Below are positions 33,432 through 41,816 of a DNA stretch of 42,162 nucleotides, in pieces. Numbering within the stretch: position 1 is the first letter of the stretch; each line of letters starts with the position of its first letter. Made by a program: the position numbers and the translations under genes. The notes under the pieces are model-generated. The model ran no database searches and was not told where the DNA came from. It was given only the letters and a program-made list of their open reading frames with translations. Origin of the DNA: Lactobacillus sp. CBA3606 (GTDB taxonomy: Bacteria > Bacillota > Bacilli > Lactobacillales > Lactobacillaceae); the NCBI RefSeq assembly GCF_002970935.1, contig NZ_CP027196.1, positions 1 to 42,162 of the forward strand, in the 5' to 3' direction.

Positions 33432-35468
33432 ATGAATAAGCAACTAGAACGTGTTTCTTTTGCGGGGGCACTTGTTACTTTAGGAATTGTGTACGGTGAT
33501 ATTGGCACTTCACCATTGTATGTTATGAATGCATTGATTGGTGACGCCGGTAAAATGGGAAATATTTCTCCCAATTACGTGATTGGATCGATCTCGTTGA
33601 TTTTTTGGACATTAATGATCATTACAACGTTGAAGTATGTTGTCATTGCAATGCAAGCCGATAATAAGCGTGAGGGCGGAATTTTTGCTTTATATGCATT
33701 GGTTCGAAAAAATTCAAAATGGTTAATTTGGCCAGCCTTGATTGGCGGGGCGGCCATTTTGGCCGATGGAACATTAACTCCTGCAGTAACTGTGACTTCA
33801 GCCATTGAGGGATTAAAAAAACAACACCTTGGCCCTGTGGTGTTTAGTAATTCTCAACATAACGTCTTGATTATCACAACAGTTGTTCTACTCGTATTAT
33901 TTATGATTCAACATTTTGGAACAGGTATGATTGGGAAATCCTTTGGACCAGTGATGATTTTATGGTTTGGCTTTTTGGCTGTCTTTGGAATCGTTAATCT
34001 AATCAATTATCCAATGATATTGAAGGCTATTTCTCCTTATTATGCAATTAGGATACTATTCAGTCCAGTTAACAAAGTGGGAATCTTTATACTTGGAAGT
34101 ATCTTTTTGGCAACCACAGGAGCAGAGGCTTTATATTCCGATATGGGTCACGTTGGCAAGCAGAATATTTATGTAACATGGCCACTAGTATATAGTACCC
34201 TATTTTTAAATTACTTAGGTCAAGGTGCTTGGATAATTAGACATGCAGGTGATACTGCTTACAGGAACTTATCGAACTTAAATCCTTTTTATGAAATGCT
34301 CCCCGGAACTTGGCGCCTAGTTGGCATTTTGCTAGCCACACTCGCTGCAATTATTGCCTCTCAAGCGTTGATTACGGGTTCTTACACTTTAGTCGATGAA
34401 GCAATTGGCTTAAAATTTTTACCTAGAATGGTTATTAGACATCCAAGTAATATAAAAAATCAAATTTATATTGCAACTGTTAACTGGATACTATGTATAA
34501 TAACAATTAGTGTAGTCTGGTTCTTTGGTAGTTCACAAAAAATGGAGGCCGCGTATGGTTTAGCGATCACTATTACCATGCTTATGACTACTGTGCTTTT
34601 GCATGAATTCTTAAAGAAACACCTGGCTAAGGGAACAGCACTTATAATTGCCTTGTTTTTTGGTTTTATTGAGTTAATCTTTCTAATTTCAAGTTTGGTT
34701 AAGTTTATTCATGGCGGTTATGTTACGTTAACAATCATGTTGGGCATTCTTTATATTATGTGGCTTTGGTACTTTGGAAATAAACGAAGAGAACATTATG
34801 AGAAAGAAAGCGAGTATGTTTCACTTCTTGACTATCGTGATCAACTCTCTAAATTAAGCGCAGACAATACAGTACCTTTGTTCACGACTAACTTAGTGTA
34901 TATGACTAAAATTAAGGGTGATTACCAAATTAAGCGTAGCACCATGTATTCTATTCTCGACAGACAACCTAAAAGAGCTAAAGTTTATTGGTTTGTTACA
35001 GTCAATGAAACCAATGCACCTTATGAAAGTAATTATACAGTTGATTTACTTGAGACGCATAATGTTGTTAACGTTCAACTTTACTTAGGGTTTAGGAAAT
35101 CTCAATCCGTTAGTGTCTATTTACATCAAATTGTAAATCATCTAGTGGAACAAGGTATTTTAGAACCACAAATACCCACGTATTCAACAGAGCGACAACG
35201 GAAAGTCGGCGACTTTAAGTTTGTTATTATAAAGGAACAACCAGCAGATTTAATTGTCAATGATAAGTTAAGCTCGTTAGATAGAAGATTGATTGGCGGG
35301 CGCATCTATTTGCAGAAAATTACGGCCTCACCTATTTCATGGTATGGTTTGGAGTTTAGCAATGTCATAGAAGAAAGTTCTCCGTTATTTATTACTCAAG
35401 ATCAGGATCAATACTTAATCCAAAAGAAAATTTATCATCGAGGCAGATTAAGTAAGACTGAAAAATGA
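33432..35468 (+). CDS. kup: KUP/HAK/KT potassium uptake protein
   Basis: A 678-residue K+:H+ symporter of the Kup family. The signature [14 protein letters not shown] is at residues 18-31; [20 protein letters not shown] and [16 protein letters not shown] follow. Twelve transmembrane segments occupy residues about 10-455, and a cytosolic tail of about 210 residues follows. Length is typical. ATG 33432 has ttggaggc just upstream. No c-di-AMP riboswitch was recognised in the 114-bp leader. It takes up K+ as the first response to osmotic upshift; with the Na+/H+ antiporter, ClC and betaine transporter this forms a consistent osmotic stress set. Confidence 0.96.
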   Translation: MNKQLERVSFAGALVTLGIVYGDIGTSPLYVMNALIGDAGKMGNISPNYVIGSISLIFWTLMIITTLKYVVIAMQADNKREGGIFALYALVRKNSKWLIWPALIGGAAILADGTLTPAVTVTSAIEGLKKQHLGPVVFSNSQHNVLIITTVVLLVLFMIQHFGTGMIGKSFGPVMILWFGFLAVFGIVNLINYPMILKAISPYYAIRILFSPVNKVGIFILGSIFLATTGAEALYSDMGHVGKQNIYVTWPLVYSTLFLNYLGQGAWIIRHAGDTAYRNLSNLNPFYEMLPGTWRLVGILLATLAAIIASQALITGSYTLVDEAIGLKFLPRMVIRHPSNIKNQIYIATVNWILCIITISVVWFFGSSQKMEAAYGLAITITMLMTTVLLHEFLKKHLAKGTALIIALFFGFIELIFLISSLVKFIHGGYVTLTIMLGILYIMWLWYFGNKRREHYEKESEYVSLLDYRDQLSKLSADNTVPLFTTNLVYMTKIKGDYQIKRSTMYSILDRQPKRAKVYWFVTVNETNAPYESNYTVDLLETHNVVNVQLYLGFRKSQSVSVYLHQIVNHLVEQGILEPQIPTYSTERQRKVGDFKFVIIKEQPADLIVNDKLSSLDRRLIGGRIYLQKITASPISWYGLEFSNVIEESSPLFITQDQDQYLIQKKIYHRGRLSKTEK

Positions 35469-35522
35469 GTATGCAGTAGTTTAAGTGCAACAACTAAGTT
35501 AGAAAAATTATATTTAGTTTTA

Positions 35523-35540
35523 GGTAGATTGTAAAATTAA
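35523..35540 (+). repeat. Solo IS30 terminal repeat (ISLpl1-like left end)
   Basis: ggtagattgtaaaattaa matches the first 18 bases of the element at 4996 and then diverges. No transposase sequence follows. Confidence 0.85.
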
Positions 35541-35560
35541 CCTTCAATGCATATTAATAA

Positions 35561-35602
35561 TATTTCTAACGTTCATAATGAGTTTGAATCAATTTATTAT
35601 AA
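35561..35602. repeat. 42-bp direct repeat, copy 2
   Basis: Identical to 26721-26762. The sequence following it differs from that of copy 1. Confidence 0.9.
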
Positions 35603-35648
35603 TAAGAATTATAAATAGTTTATCGACAGATTTTAGAGTTTCTATTAA

Positions 35649-35840
35649 CCCGAGCCAATCAACGATGCTGCTAAACCGGTTCAGGCTGGTCAAACAGAGG
35701 CTACTAATTTTGTAGATCAATGGTTGCCTCGAACTGATGAAACTGACCAACGACATATGACACTGAGGGGCTTATTACTATTAGCCATGAGTAGTTTGTT
35801 ATAACTCTTCGGAATGACTCAGCGGCAGTACAAAGAATAG
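35649..35840 (+). pseudogene. LPXTG surface protein, C-terminal relic
   Basis: A 64-codon stretch reads KPVQAGQTEATNFVDQW, LPRTDETDQ, LLLLAMSSLL, a stop, then LFGMTQRQYKE. This is the layout of a sortase signal: LPxTG (here LPRTD, the Gly lost), a hydrophobic helix (with a TAA inside) and a basic tail. Everything upstream of the signal is missing. Confidence 0.75.
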
Positions 35841-35851
35841 GATGATATTAT

Positions 35852-36289
35852 ATGCTAAATCAGCAGCAAATTAAGAACCAGTTTGAGAGCTTAACAACCC
35901 TGCAAGCTATTCAGAATCAGGCATACCAGATGTTAGTGCAAGGACTGGCCAAAACTGAATTTTCAATGCGTGAGTGGGGAATATTAGTCTATCTTGAACA
36001 ACATGGGCAAGCTACTGCTAGTGAATTAGCTGATGCATTCACGGTCACGCGCACACTAATTTCCAGGAATACTTGGCGATTGATTCAAGATAATTTAATT
36101 CAATCACAAGTGAATCCAAATGATCGACGAATTGTTTGGCTATCTTTGACTGTTAATGGCCAAGAAAGGGTCCAGGAAGGTGTTCGGCAAGTGCAAGCGA
36201 ACTTAAAAGCTTTCAACCAGAGTCACGATCTGGAGAAGTTGACTAAACAAGTGGAAACTTTGTCACAACAACTTGCTAGGATAAATTAA
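35852..36289 (+). CDS. MarR family transcriptional regulator
   Basis: A 145-residue winged-helix regulator. The recognition region is GQATASELADAFTVTRTLISRNTWRLIQ, and the wing with the conserved DRR is VNPNDRRIVWLSLTVNGQ. Helices at both ends (residues 5-30 and 110-145) would form the dimer interface. It is monocistronic, with a weak ribosome binding site (aggat) before ATG 35852 and a terminator after it. Neighbouring genes are relics, so its target cannot be guessed from context; it may act on a chromosomal gene or only on itself. Confidence 0.9.
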   Translation: MLNQQQIKNQFESLTTLQAIQNQAYQMLVQGLAKTEFSMREWGILVYLEQHGQATASELADAFTVTRTLISRNTWRLIQDNLIQSQVNPNDRRIVWLSLTVNGQERVQEGVRQVQANLKAFNQSHDLEKLTKQVETLSQQLARIN

Positions 36290-36327
36290 AGTTTTTTCAA
36301 GATAAGTCAAGATGTACTAATGTAAAT

Positions 36328-36375
36328 AAAGATCAGTCTGTTAAAATCTTTGGGTTTTGGCAGACCGGTCTTTTA
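36328..36375 (+). terminator. Terminator after the MarR gene
   Basis: aaagatcagtctgttaaaa pairs with ttttggcagaccggtcttt with few mismatches, followed by tatt. Confidence 0.8.
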
Positions 36376-36504
36376 TTGAAATGAAGAAAATTTAAACATT
36401 AAGATTATTTTAGTCTCGTGACAATAATCATTTTGTATACCTAAGTAATTAATCGAGCATTGCAAGTGGCAAAGTTTCTCACCATTAAAAAAGCTTAGAT
36501 ATAT

Positions 36505-36724
36505 GGTAGATTGTAAAATTAATCCGAACAGCGTTCGGATTAATTTTACAATCTACCTATTTTTATCCTAAAGGGACTCGTTTTGAGCACATTAGTGCTC
36601 AAGATTTAACGACGACGTTACTCCAAATTAACCAGCGACCGCTTAAAATACTCGACTGGTAAACACCGTATCAGGTTATGCTGACAAATTTGTCCAAAAA
36701 TTCGGATTAAATTTGCAATCTACC
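36505..36724 (+). mobile_element. Rearranged IS30 relic with two fused left ends
   Basis: 36505-36557 is a perfect palindrome: the 25-bp left end of the ISLpl1-like element followed by agc and the same end inverted. From 36558 the last part of the transposase gene follows (FYPKGTRFEHISAQDL, with one TAA after LKILDW), then the right end (aatttgcaatctacc) to 36724. The middle of the element is missing. Confidence 0.9.
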
Positions 36725-36725
36725 A

Positions 36726-37454
36726 CACCTCGACACCCTCATCGCAGTCAACCAGCGTAAGTTAGCTAAGCTTAAGGCACTTAAACAGGGCTATTTGCAG
36801 AAATTGTTCCCCAAAAATGGGAGCAAGTTCCCAGAATTAAGATTTTTAGGGTTTGCTGACGCTTGGGAACAGCGTAAGTTCTTCGACAACATTAGACGTA
36901 CAGTAGATTTTCGTGGACGTACTCCCAAAAAACTGGATATGGATTGGAGCGAGTCTGGATATCTTGCCCTTTCAGCTCTTAATGTAAAAAATGGTTATAT
37001 TGATCCATCTGCTGATGCACATTATGGAAATCAAAAACTATATGATAAGTGGATGACTGGAAAAGAACTTTATAAGGGCCAAGTATTATTTACCACAGAG
37101 GCACCAATGGGAAATGTGGCACAAATACCGGACAACAACAAATATATTCTCAGTCAACGAACAATCGCTTTTGATGTTGCTTCAGATAAAATCACAAATG
37201 ATTTCTTGGCTGTCTTGTTACGTTCGCCGAAATCATTTAATGAATTATCATCCTTATCAAGCGGCGGTACTGCGAAAGGTGTTAGTCAAAGATCTTTATC
37301 ACAGTTCAAAGTAACACTACCTAAAAGTTTACAAGAACAAAAGAAAATTGGCATTTTTTTCAAACAACTCGACAAGACTATCGCTCTTTATCAGCGTAAA
37401 CTTGAAAAACTCCAGGAACTCAAAAAAGGATATCTACAAAAGATGTTTTGCTGA
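36726..37454 (+). pseudogene. hsdS: Type I restriction specificity subunit HsdS, C-terminal half
   Basis: About 242 codons. The frame starts directly after the IS30 end with LDTLIAVNQRKLAKLKALKQ (central conserved helix), followed by the second target recognition domain (FADAWEQRKFFDNIRR to VSQRSLSQFKVTLPK) and the distal conserved helix (FFKQLDKTIALYQRKLEKLQ, GYLQKMFC). HsdS chooses the DNA sequence recognised by HsdM/HsdR. The first recognition domain is lost, and no hsdM or hsdR is in the window. A product could start at the TTG at 36795 (219 residues). Half-size HsdS proteins can in principle dimerise, but here I treat it as a fragment. Confidence 0.85.
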
Positions 37455-37624
37455 TACTTAATGCAATCAAATTGGGCTTCTAGGAAGCTTGATACCTTAA
37501 TGTTTATTGTGGCTTGGTCAATCCATCATTTCTTTGTATGCTTGACTAAGCAATTTTAAGGGCAGTGACTGTCTTTTCCCTTGCGAGTTGACATGGAATA
37601 ATCTTCAAGAAGGTTTCACAGTCA

Positions 37625-37714
37625 ATGAGCGTCTTCCAGACAGTCTCGCTGATATTGCTGTTTGGCACATTTTTAATCGTGCTACTCAACTATATCAACA
37701 AGCACTACCAATAA
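37625..37714 (+). CDS. Holin-like type I toxin peptide, locus 3
   Basis: A 29-residue peptide starting MSVFQTVSLILLFGTF and ending NYINKHYQ, in the opposite orientation to loci 1 and 2. The leader ggaataatcttcaagaaggt and ribosome binding site match the other loci back to about 37555 (tttaagggcagtg), but the -10 seen at locus 2 is not there. Toxin transcription may therefore be lost or driven from the left. Confidence 0.75.
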   Translation: MSVFQTVSLILLFGTFLIVLLNYINKHYQ

Positions 37715-37838
37715 AAAAGCCTCCCTACATAACTTTGAACGGTTATGGGGCGCCTTGATATCGTTCTTTAGCTAAGGCCACCGCCTTTGAAGCGGCTTGC
37801 GCGGGAAGCCCTGTTTTCGATGGTACTTCCTTTTGCTG
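37712..37838 (-). ncRNA. Probable RNA antitoxin of type I locus 3
   Basis: Minus-strand TATAAT at 37849-37844 precedes gggcttcccgcgcaagccgc, the caaaggcggtggc hairpin and a terminator (ggaggcttttttattgg). The 3' part (atatcaaggcgccccataac) has drifted from loci 1 and 2, so pairing with the toxin mRNA may be changed. Confidence 0.6.
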
Positions 37839-37984
37839 TTTTTATTATAACGTGGTTATAACTGACTTTCGATCATTTTTAAGCATGACTCCTACGGTGG
37901 TGTAATGTACCGAACAATTTGTCCGTCATTACATCATAGGAACCCCTTTATCTTGGCCTTCCAAAAGAGCTAAATCTTGATACG

Positions 37985-38055
37985 TTCATCTGCGGTAAGT
38001 AAGTATAGGTCCTTTGTGGTCGTCTTTTCTTTTGATTTTGACACGCAAAATTATT
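37985..38055 (-). pseudogene. Relic of an IS30 transposase 5' end
   Basis: gtaagtataggtcctttgtg and tcttttcttttgattttgac match, with changes, the start region of the IS30 at 26769-27828 (27730-27785). Only this piece is left. Confidence 0.6.
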
Positions 38056-38095
38056 ACCGAGGAAGTCACCGAATGTCTCAAATTTGGGGCAAGAC

Positions 38096-38419
38096 TTCAA
38101 AACAACTTATGAGATTTATCAAGACATCATAAAGTCTTTGCGCATTCATAATACAAACCTATTTCATTAGTTCCTATGCCAATATCATCAACTAATTAAA
38201 CAAATGGGCACAACCATCAAAAGCTTTAAGAAGTACCGGAAACAGGCCCTGAACGCCGTTGAATCACCATATTCAAACGGTTATTTAGAGGGCAACATCG
38301 GCCGAATTAAGAAGATTAAAAACACTGCTTTTGGCTTCCGTAATTGGGAGAACTTTGTCAACCGTATTAAGATTCAACGCCAATGGCTTCACCCAGCACG
38401 TCAAACTGTGACGGTATAA
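38096..38419 (+). pseudogene. ISL3 family transposase, C-terminal relic
   Basis: The frame reads FKTTYEIYQDIIKSLRIHN, a TAG, then QYHQLIKQMGTTIKSFKK and the family signature SPYSNGYLEGNIGRIKKIKN followed by AFGFRNWENFVNRI. The N-terminal two thirds are gone and one stop interrupts the rest. It is a different ISL3 lineage from 2764-3054. Confidence 0.85.
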
Positions 38420-38487
38420 AAAAGTACCTAGACCAATTAAGCTCCAGATACTTCATAAGGATTCCATCAACTTCACATGACAAATAA

Positions 38488-38521
38488 CAAAAAAACTGGC
38501 ATTGGTGTGGTCCAATGCCAG
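38488..38521 (-). terminator. Terminator of the glycine-betaine transporter operon
   Basis: Perfect stem ctggcattgg/ccaatgccag (38521-38512 and 38505-38496 on the minus strand) followed by Ts at 38495-38488. Confidence 0.93.
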
Positions 38522-38538
38522 AAATTTTACAGCCAATA

Positions 38539-39456
38539 TCATTTGTTTTTTAGATCATCAACAGTATTAATATTCTTCATATATTTGGGAACTGCCAACC
38601 CTGTTTGAGCACCCTTCAAATTTTTGCGCAATTGAACATACTTACCTTTGTACTTCTTGGCATACAAGCCATGGGTAACTGGTAACTCAGCAGTCAAGGA
38701 AGCGTCAGAACTACCATTAGCTATCGAATTCCACATAACTCCCACGTCTAACTGTTGCATTGTAGCTTTATATCCTTTTTGCTTCAACAAAGTCGTTACT
38801 AAAGTGGTTACCGCAATTTCATAGTCATATGGTGTATAAACTAATTTAATTTTTTTGCCATGACCGTTTGGCACCCCCGCTGTCCATGCTTTGACTTGTT
38901 TAGGATGGTTTTTAATAAACTGATTGACAGCTTTTTGCTTATTCATGCCACCGTTTATGTTCAGCATTACTGGATTTGACATTGAAATTGTCCAATGGAA
39001 ATTCTTTAGTAACTTAGTAGCACCTGGATTATCTTTTTCCAACCCTTTACGTGTAATGGTGCGCATTGATTCACCATTACCATAAACATGTTTTGGATCT
39101 TTTAAAAATTTCAACGAATATTTAGCAACCATCCAGTGTGGCTGCCAGCCAGTAACAACGATAGGCTGTTTATTTTTAACTGCCTTGGATAACGTGCTAA
39201 TCATCGCAGCTGTAGAACTTGGCATGATCTGCCAGTTAGCCTGTTTCAACTTATATTTTGACAACAATGTTTGTGTATTAGCCATTTCACCCGCACCAGC
39301 TTCGATCCCTGTAATCGTATAATTGATTTGCGGTCCTAACTTTTTATGTGAGTCGTATTCAGCTGGTTTAGCACAAGCACTAACTATGGCTGTCAAACAT
39401 ATAATCACTGTGGCCATTTGCAAATAACGGAGAATTCTTTTCTTCAAACTAATCAT
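38539..39456 (-). CDS. opuAC: Glycine betaine-binding lipoprotein (OpuAC-like)
   Basis: A 305-residue substrate-binding lipoprotein. The signal peptide ends at the lipobox IVSAC (Cys28), where lipid anchoring would occur. The mature part has the OpuAC pattern of this subfamily: ITGIEAGAGEMANTQ, VVTGWQPHWMVAKYSLKFL with the ligand-contacting Trp residues, and DASLTAELPVTHGLYAKKY. It captures betaine or related compatible solutes outside the membrane and delivers them to the permease. The gene follows opuAB by 7 bases and ends at a strong terminator. Exact substrate range is inferred. Confidence 0.93.
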   Translation of the reverse strand: MISLKKRILRYLQMATVIICLTAIVSACAKPAEYDSHKKLGPQINYTITGIEAGAGEMANTQTLLSKYKLKQANWQIMPSSTAAMISTLSKAVKNKQPIVVTGWQPHWMVAKYSLKFLKDPKHVYGNGESMRTITRKGLEKDNPGATKLLKNFHWTISMSNPVMLNINGGMNKQKAVNQFIKNHPKQVKAWTAGVPNGHGKKIKLVYTPYDYEIAVTTLVTTLLKQKGYKATMQQLDVGVMWNSIANGSSDASLTAELPVTHGLYAKKYKGKYVQLRKNLKGAQTGLAVPKYMKNINTVDDLKNK

Positions 39457-39463
39457 TCCCCCT

Positions 39464-40303
39464 TTATTTGGATGTTTTGTTGAACGATTGTGTGATTCGA
39501 TCCAAAATAATAGCTACAATAACCACAGCAATTCCTGCGGCAAATCCTGCCCCGGCATCATTACGCCCCACAGCAAAGTAAACCTGAGTTCCTAAACCAA
39601 GGGCGCCAATCATTGATGCAATCACGACCATTGAAAGTCCAAGCATCATCGTTTGATTAATTCCGGACATTATTGTTGTTTTTGCTAGTGGTAACTGTAA
39701 TTTGATTAGCTTTTGCCAGCTGGTCGAGCCAAAGGAATCCGCTACCTCGATCAAGTCACTTGGCACCTGCCGGATTCCCAAGTTTGTCATTCGCACTGTC
39801 GGTGGCGTCGCAAAAATCACTGAAGCCAACACCCCCGGTACCATCCCGATACCAAAAAATGAAACGGCCGGTATTAGATAAACAAACGCTGGCAAGGTCT
39901 GCATGAAGTCAAGAATTGGTTTGATTACGATCTCAGCTCTTGAACTTTTTGCCATCCAAATTCCAAGTGGAATCCCAACAACGATTGCAATCAAACTAGA
40001 CGACAAAACTAACGTCAAGGTCTGGGTCATATCACGCCAGTATCCTAAGTTCCAGATCAATAACAGCCCCAAAACTTCAAACACCATGAAACTAATTTTC
40101 TTTTGTCCTCGTTTAACCCAGTACGTGAGTGCTAAGACCACCAAGATAAAGACCCATTGCGGCAAGAAGTCAAAAGCCCATTGAATACCGTCAATGATTA
40201 CCTGGAAAAAGATCGTCACACTATAAAAAAATCCGGTAAATTGACTCAGCCAGTCAACACCTGAGTTGATCCATTCCGCTAAAGGTATTTGTCCAATATT
40301 CAT
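39464..40303 (-). CDS. opuAB: Glycine betaine ABC transporter permease (OpuAB-like)
   Basis: A 279-residue permease with about seven transmembrane segments, starting MNIGQIPLAEWINSGVDWLS. The ATPase-contact (EAA-type) loop is VADSFGSTSWQKLIKLQLPL, preceded by PPTVRMTNLGIRQVP. It forms the membrane channel with two copies per transporter. Its ATG overlaps the opuAA stop by one base (TAATG), so the two are translationally coupled. Confidence 0.95.
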   Translation of the reverse strand: MNIGQIPLAEWINSGVDWLSQFTGFFYSVTIFFQVIIDGIQWAFDFLPQWVFILVVLALTYWVKRGQKKISFMVFEVLGLLLIWNLGYWRDMTQTLTLVLSSSLIAIVVGIPLGIWMAKSSRAEIVIKPILDFMQTLPAFVYLIPAVSFFGIGMVPGVLASVIFATPPTVRMTNLGIRQVPSDLIEVADSFGSTSWQKLIKLQLPLAKTTIMSGINQTMMLGLSMVVIASMIGALGLGTQVYFAVGRNDAGAGFAAGIAVVIVAIILDRITQSFNKTSK

Positions 40304-41499
40304 TAAGCACTCACCTCTTCCCCAGCGATAGCCGCCAAAACAGAACTCCGTAGAATGATGCCTAGTAGATGATCGTCATCATCCAACACGACATAAGGAA
40401 TTGCTGCCTTCGAAATATCGTTAATCAATGCATTGATTGGCATATCCACACTTGTCTTAGGCACGTCTGTCCTAAGGACTGACTTCAGGTCTTCACTGCC
40501 CTTCTTAATCAGATCCGAAACATCATGCGCATCGGCAAAACCCACGAATTTGTTGTCATTATCAACCACGTATATTGAAGAGATATCGTTGGCTCGCATT
40601 CTCCGCAAAGCCACCCGTGGTCCAGCCTTTCCAATATTAACCACCTGGGCCTGCGTCATTACACTACTTGCCGTCAGGACCTTTGTCCGGTCGACCCCTT
40701 CGATGAAGCGTTCTACGTAATCATTAGCCGGGTGAGTCAAAATATCTTCCGGATTATCAATTTGTTCGATATGGCCATCACGCATGATCATAATCCTATC
40801 CCCTAATTTCAAAGCTTCGTTCAGGTCATGGCCAATAAAAATGATCGTTTTATGCATTTTTTCTTGAATTTGCAATAACAAATCCTGCATTTCTTTCCGA
40901 TATAACGGATCCAAGGCCGAAAATGCCTCGTCCATCAACAGAATCTCGGCATCATTGGCCAAAGCGCGCGCGAGACCAACCCGCTGCTGCATCCCGCCTG
41001 ATAACTGATCTGGATATTGGTCGTCATACCCGGTCAAGCCGACTAGTGTCAATGCTTCATGAGCTTTCCTGTTTCGTACATCTAACGGAAACTTTTTAAG
41101 CTCCAATCCATAAGCCGCATTTTGTAATACGGACTTATGCGGAAACAAGGCAAAATTTTGAAAAACCATGCCGATCTTATCTTGGCGCAAGTGACGTAAT
41201 TCTTCCTTACTGAGGCCCATCACACCTTGTTCATCGATTTCAATATCCCCATCAGTCGAATTTATCAAGCGGTTGATCATTCGGATAATCGTAGACTTTC
41301 CACTTCCAGACAGCCCCATGATTACAAACAGTTCACCTTCATTAACAGCAAAACTAGCTTGATTAACTCCAACAGTACAACCTGTCTGCGAAAGGATCTC
41401 TGCTTTAGACTTTCCCTCACGCAACAATTTTTTTGCTAGAGATATTTGCTTTCCAAAAATCTTAGTTACATTTTTAACTTTAACTTTTTCTACCAACAT
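40303..41499 (-). CDS. opuAA: Glycine betaine ABC transporter ATPase with tandem CBS (OpuAA-like)
   Basis: A 398-residue ATPase that powers betaine import. Walker A is GLSGSGKSTIIRMINRL, the Q-loop VFQNFALFPHKS, the signature LSGGMQQRVGLARAL, Walker B EILLMDEAFSALD and the switch His in FIGHDLNEAL. Residues about 280-395 hold two CBS motifs (ANDISSIYVVDNDNKFVGFA, IPYVVLDDDDHLLGI), which in this family sense ionic strength or bind c-di-AMP. ATG 41499 has ggaggt 5 bases upstream. It is the first gene of the operon opuAA-opuAB-opuAC, and its leader contains the 18-bp inverted repeat at 41521-41561. Confidence 0.96.
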   Translation of the reverse strand: MLVEKVKVKNVTKIFGKQISLAKKLLREGKSKAEILSQTGCTVGVNQASFAVNEGELFVIMGLSGSGKSTIIRMINRLINSTDGDIEIDEQGVMGLSKEELRHLRQDKIGMVFQNFALFPHKSVLQNAAYGLELKKFPLDVRNRKAHEALTLVGLTGYDDQYPDQLSGGMQQRVGLARALANDAEILLMDEAFSALDPLYRKEMQDLLLQIQEKMHKTIIFIGHDLNEALKLGDRIMIMRDGHIEQIDNPEDILTHPANDYVERFIEGVDRTKVLTASSVMTQAQVVNIGKAGPRVALRRMRANDISSIYVVDNDNKFVGFADAHDVSDLIKKGSEDLKSVLRTDVPKTSVDMPINALINDISKAAIPYVVLDDDDHLLGIILRSSVLAAIAGEEVSA

Positions 41500-41520
41500 A
41501 CACCTCCATGTATTAGCATG

Positions 41521-41561
41521 TTACCCAGATTATTATTCATAAGGAATAATAATCTGGGTAA
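41521..41561. promoter_or_regulatory. Perfect inverted repeat in the opuA leader
   Basis: ttacccagattattattc (41521-41538) and gaataataatctgggtaa (41544-41561) are exact complements around ataag. The repeat ends 15 bases before the opuAA ribosome binding site. There is no T-run. It could be an operator or an mRNA hairpin that gates translation. Confidence 0.8.
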
Positions 41562-41816
41562 TATGCGCCACGCGCTTGGGTAGACATGGTGTATAACGCT
41601 ATGAATGAGTCAAAATAAAATTTACATTTTTTATATTCACCAATTTGTTCTAAACCAAGAAATTAGCACCATATCCAACCAATTTCATCATACTCAACCT
41701 TCATAAGGCGTTCAAAAACTTCTTGGTTACCTAAAAGTACTATAATCCACTATATCAAAATTTTGATTTTTTTAAAAGTCTCCAGCTTTAGAACGTGATT
41801 AGAATTTTTTTAATAG
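41562..41816. other. Intergenic region upstream of the opuA operon
   Basis: No gene seen. A TTGACT occurs on the minus strand at about 41614-41609, but I could not fit a convincing -10 with proper spacing; the opuA promoter should lie here or in the inverted repeat. Confidence 0.3.

Noticed and set aside
36505-36557. A terminator
   Set aside because: The dyad has no T-run and is exactly two copies of an IS30 end, so its origin is transpositional.
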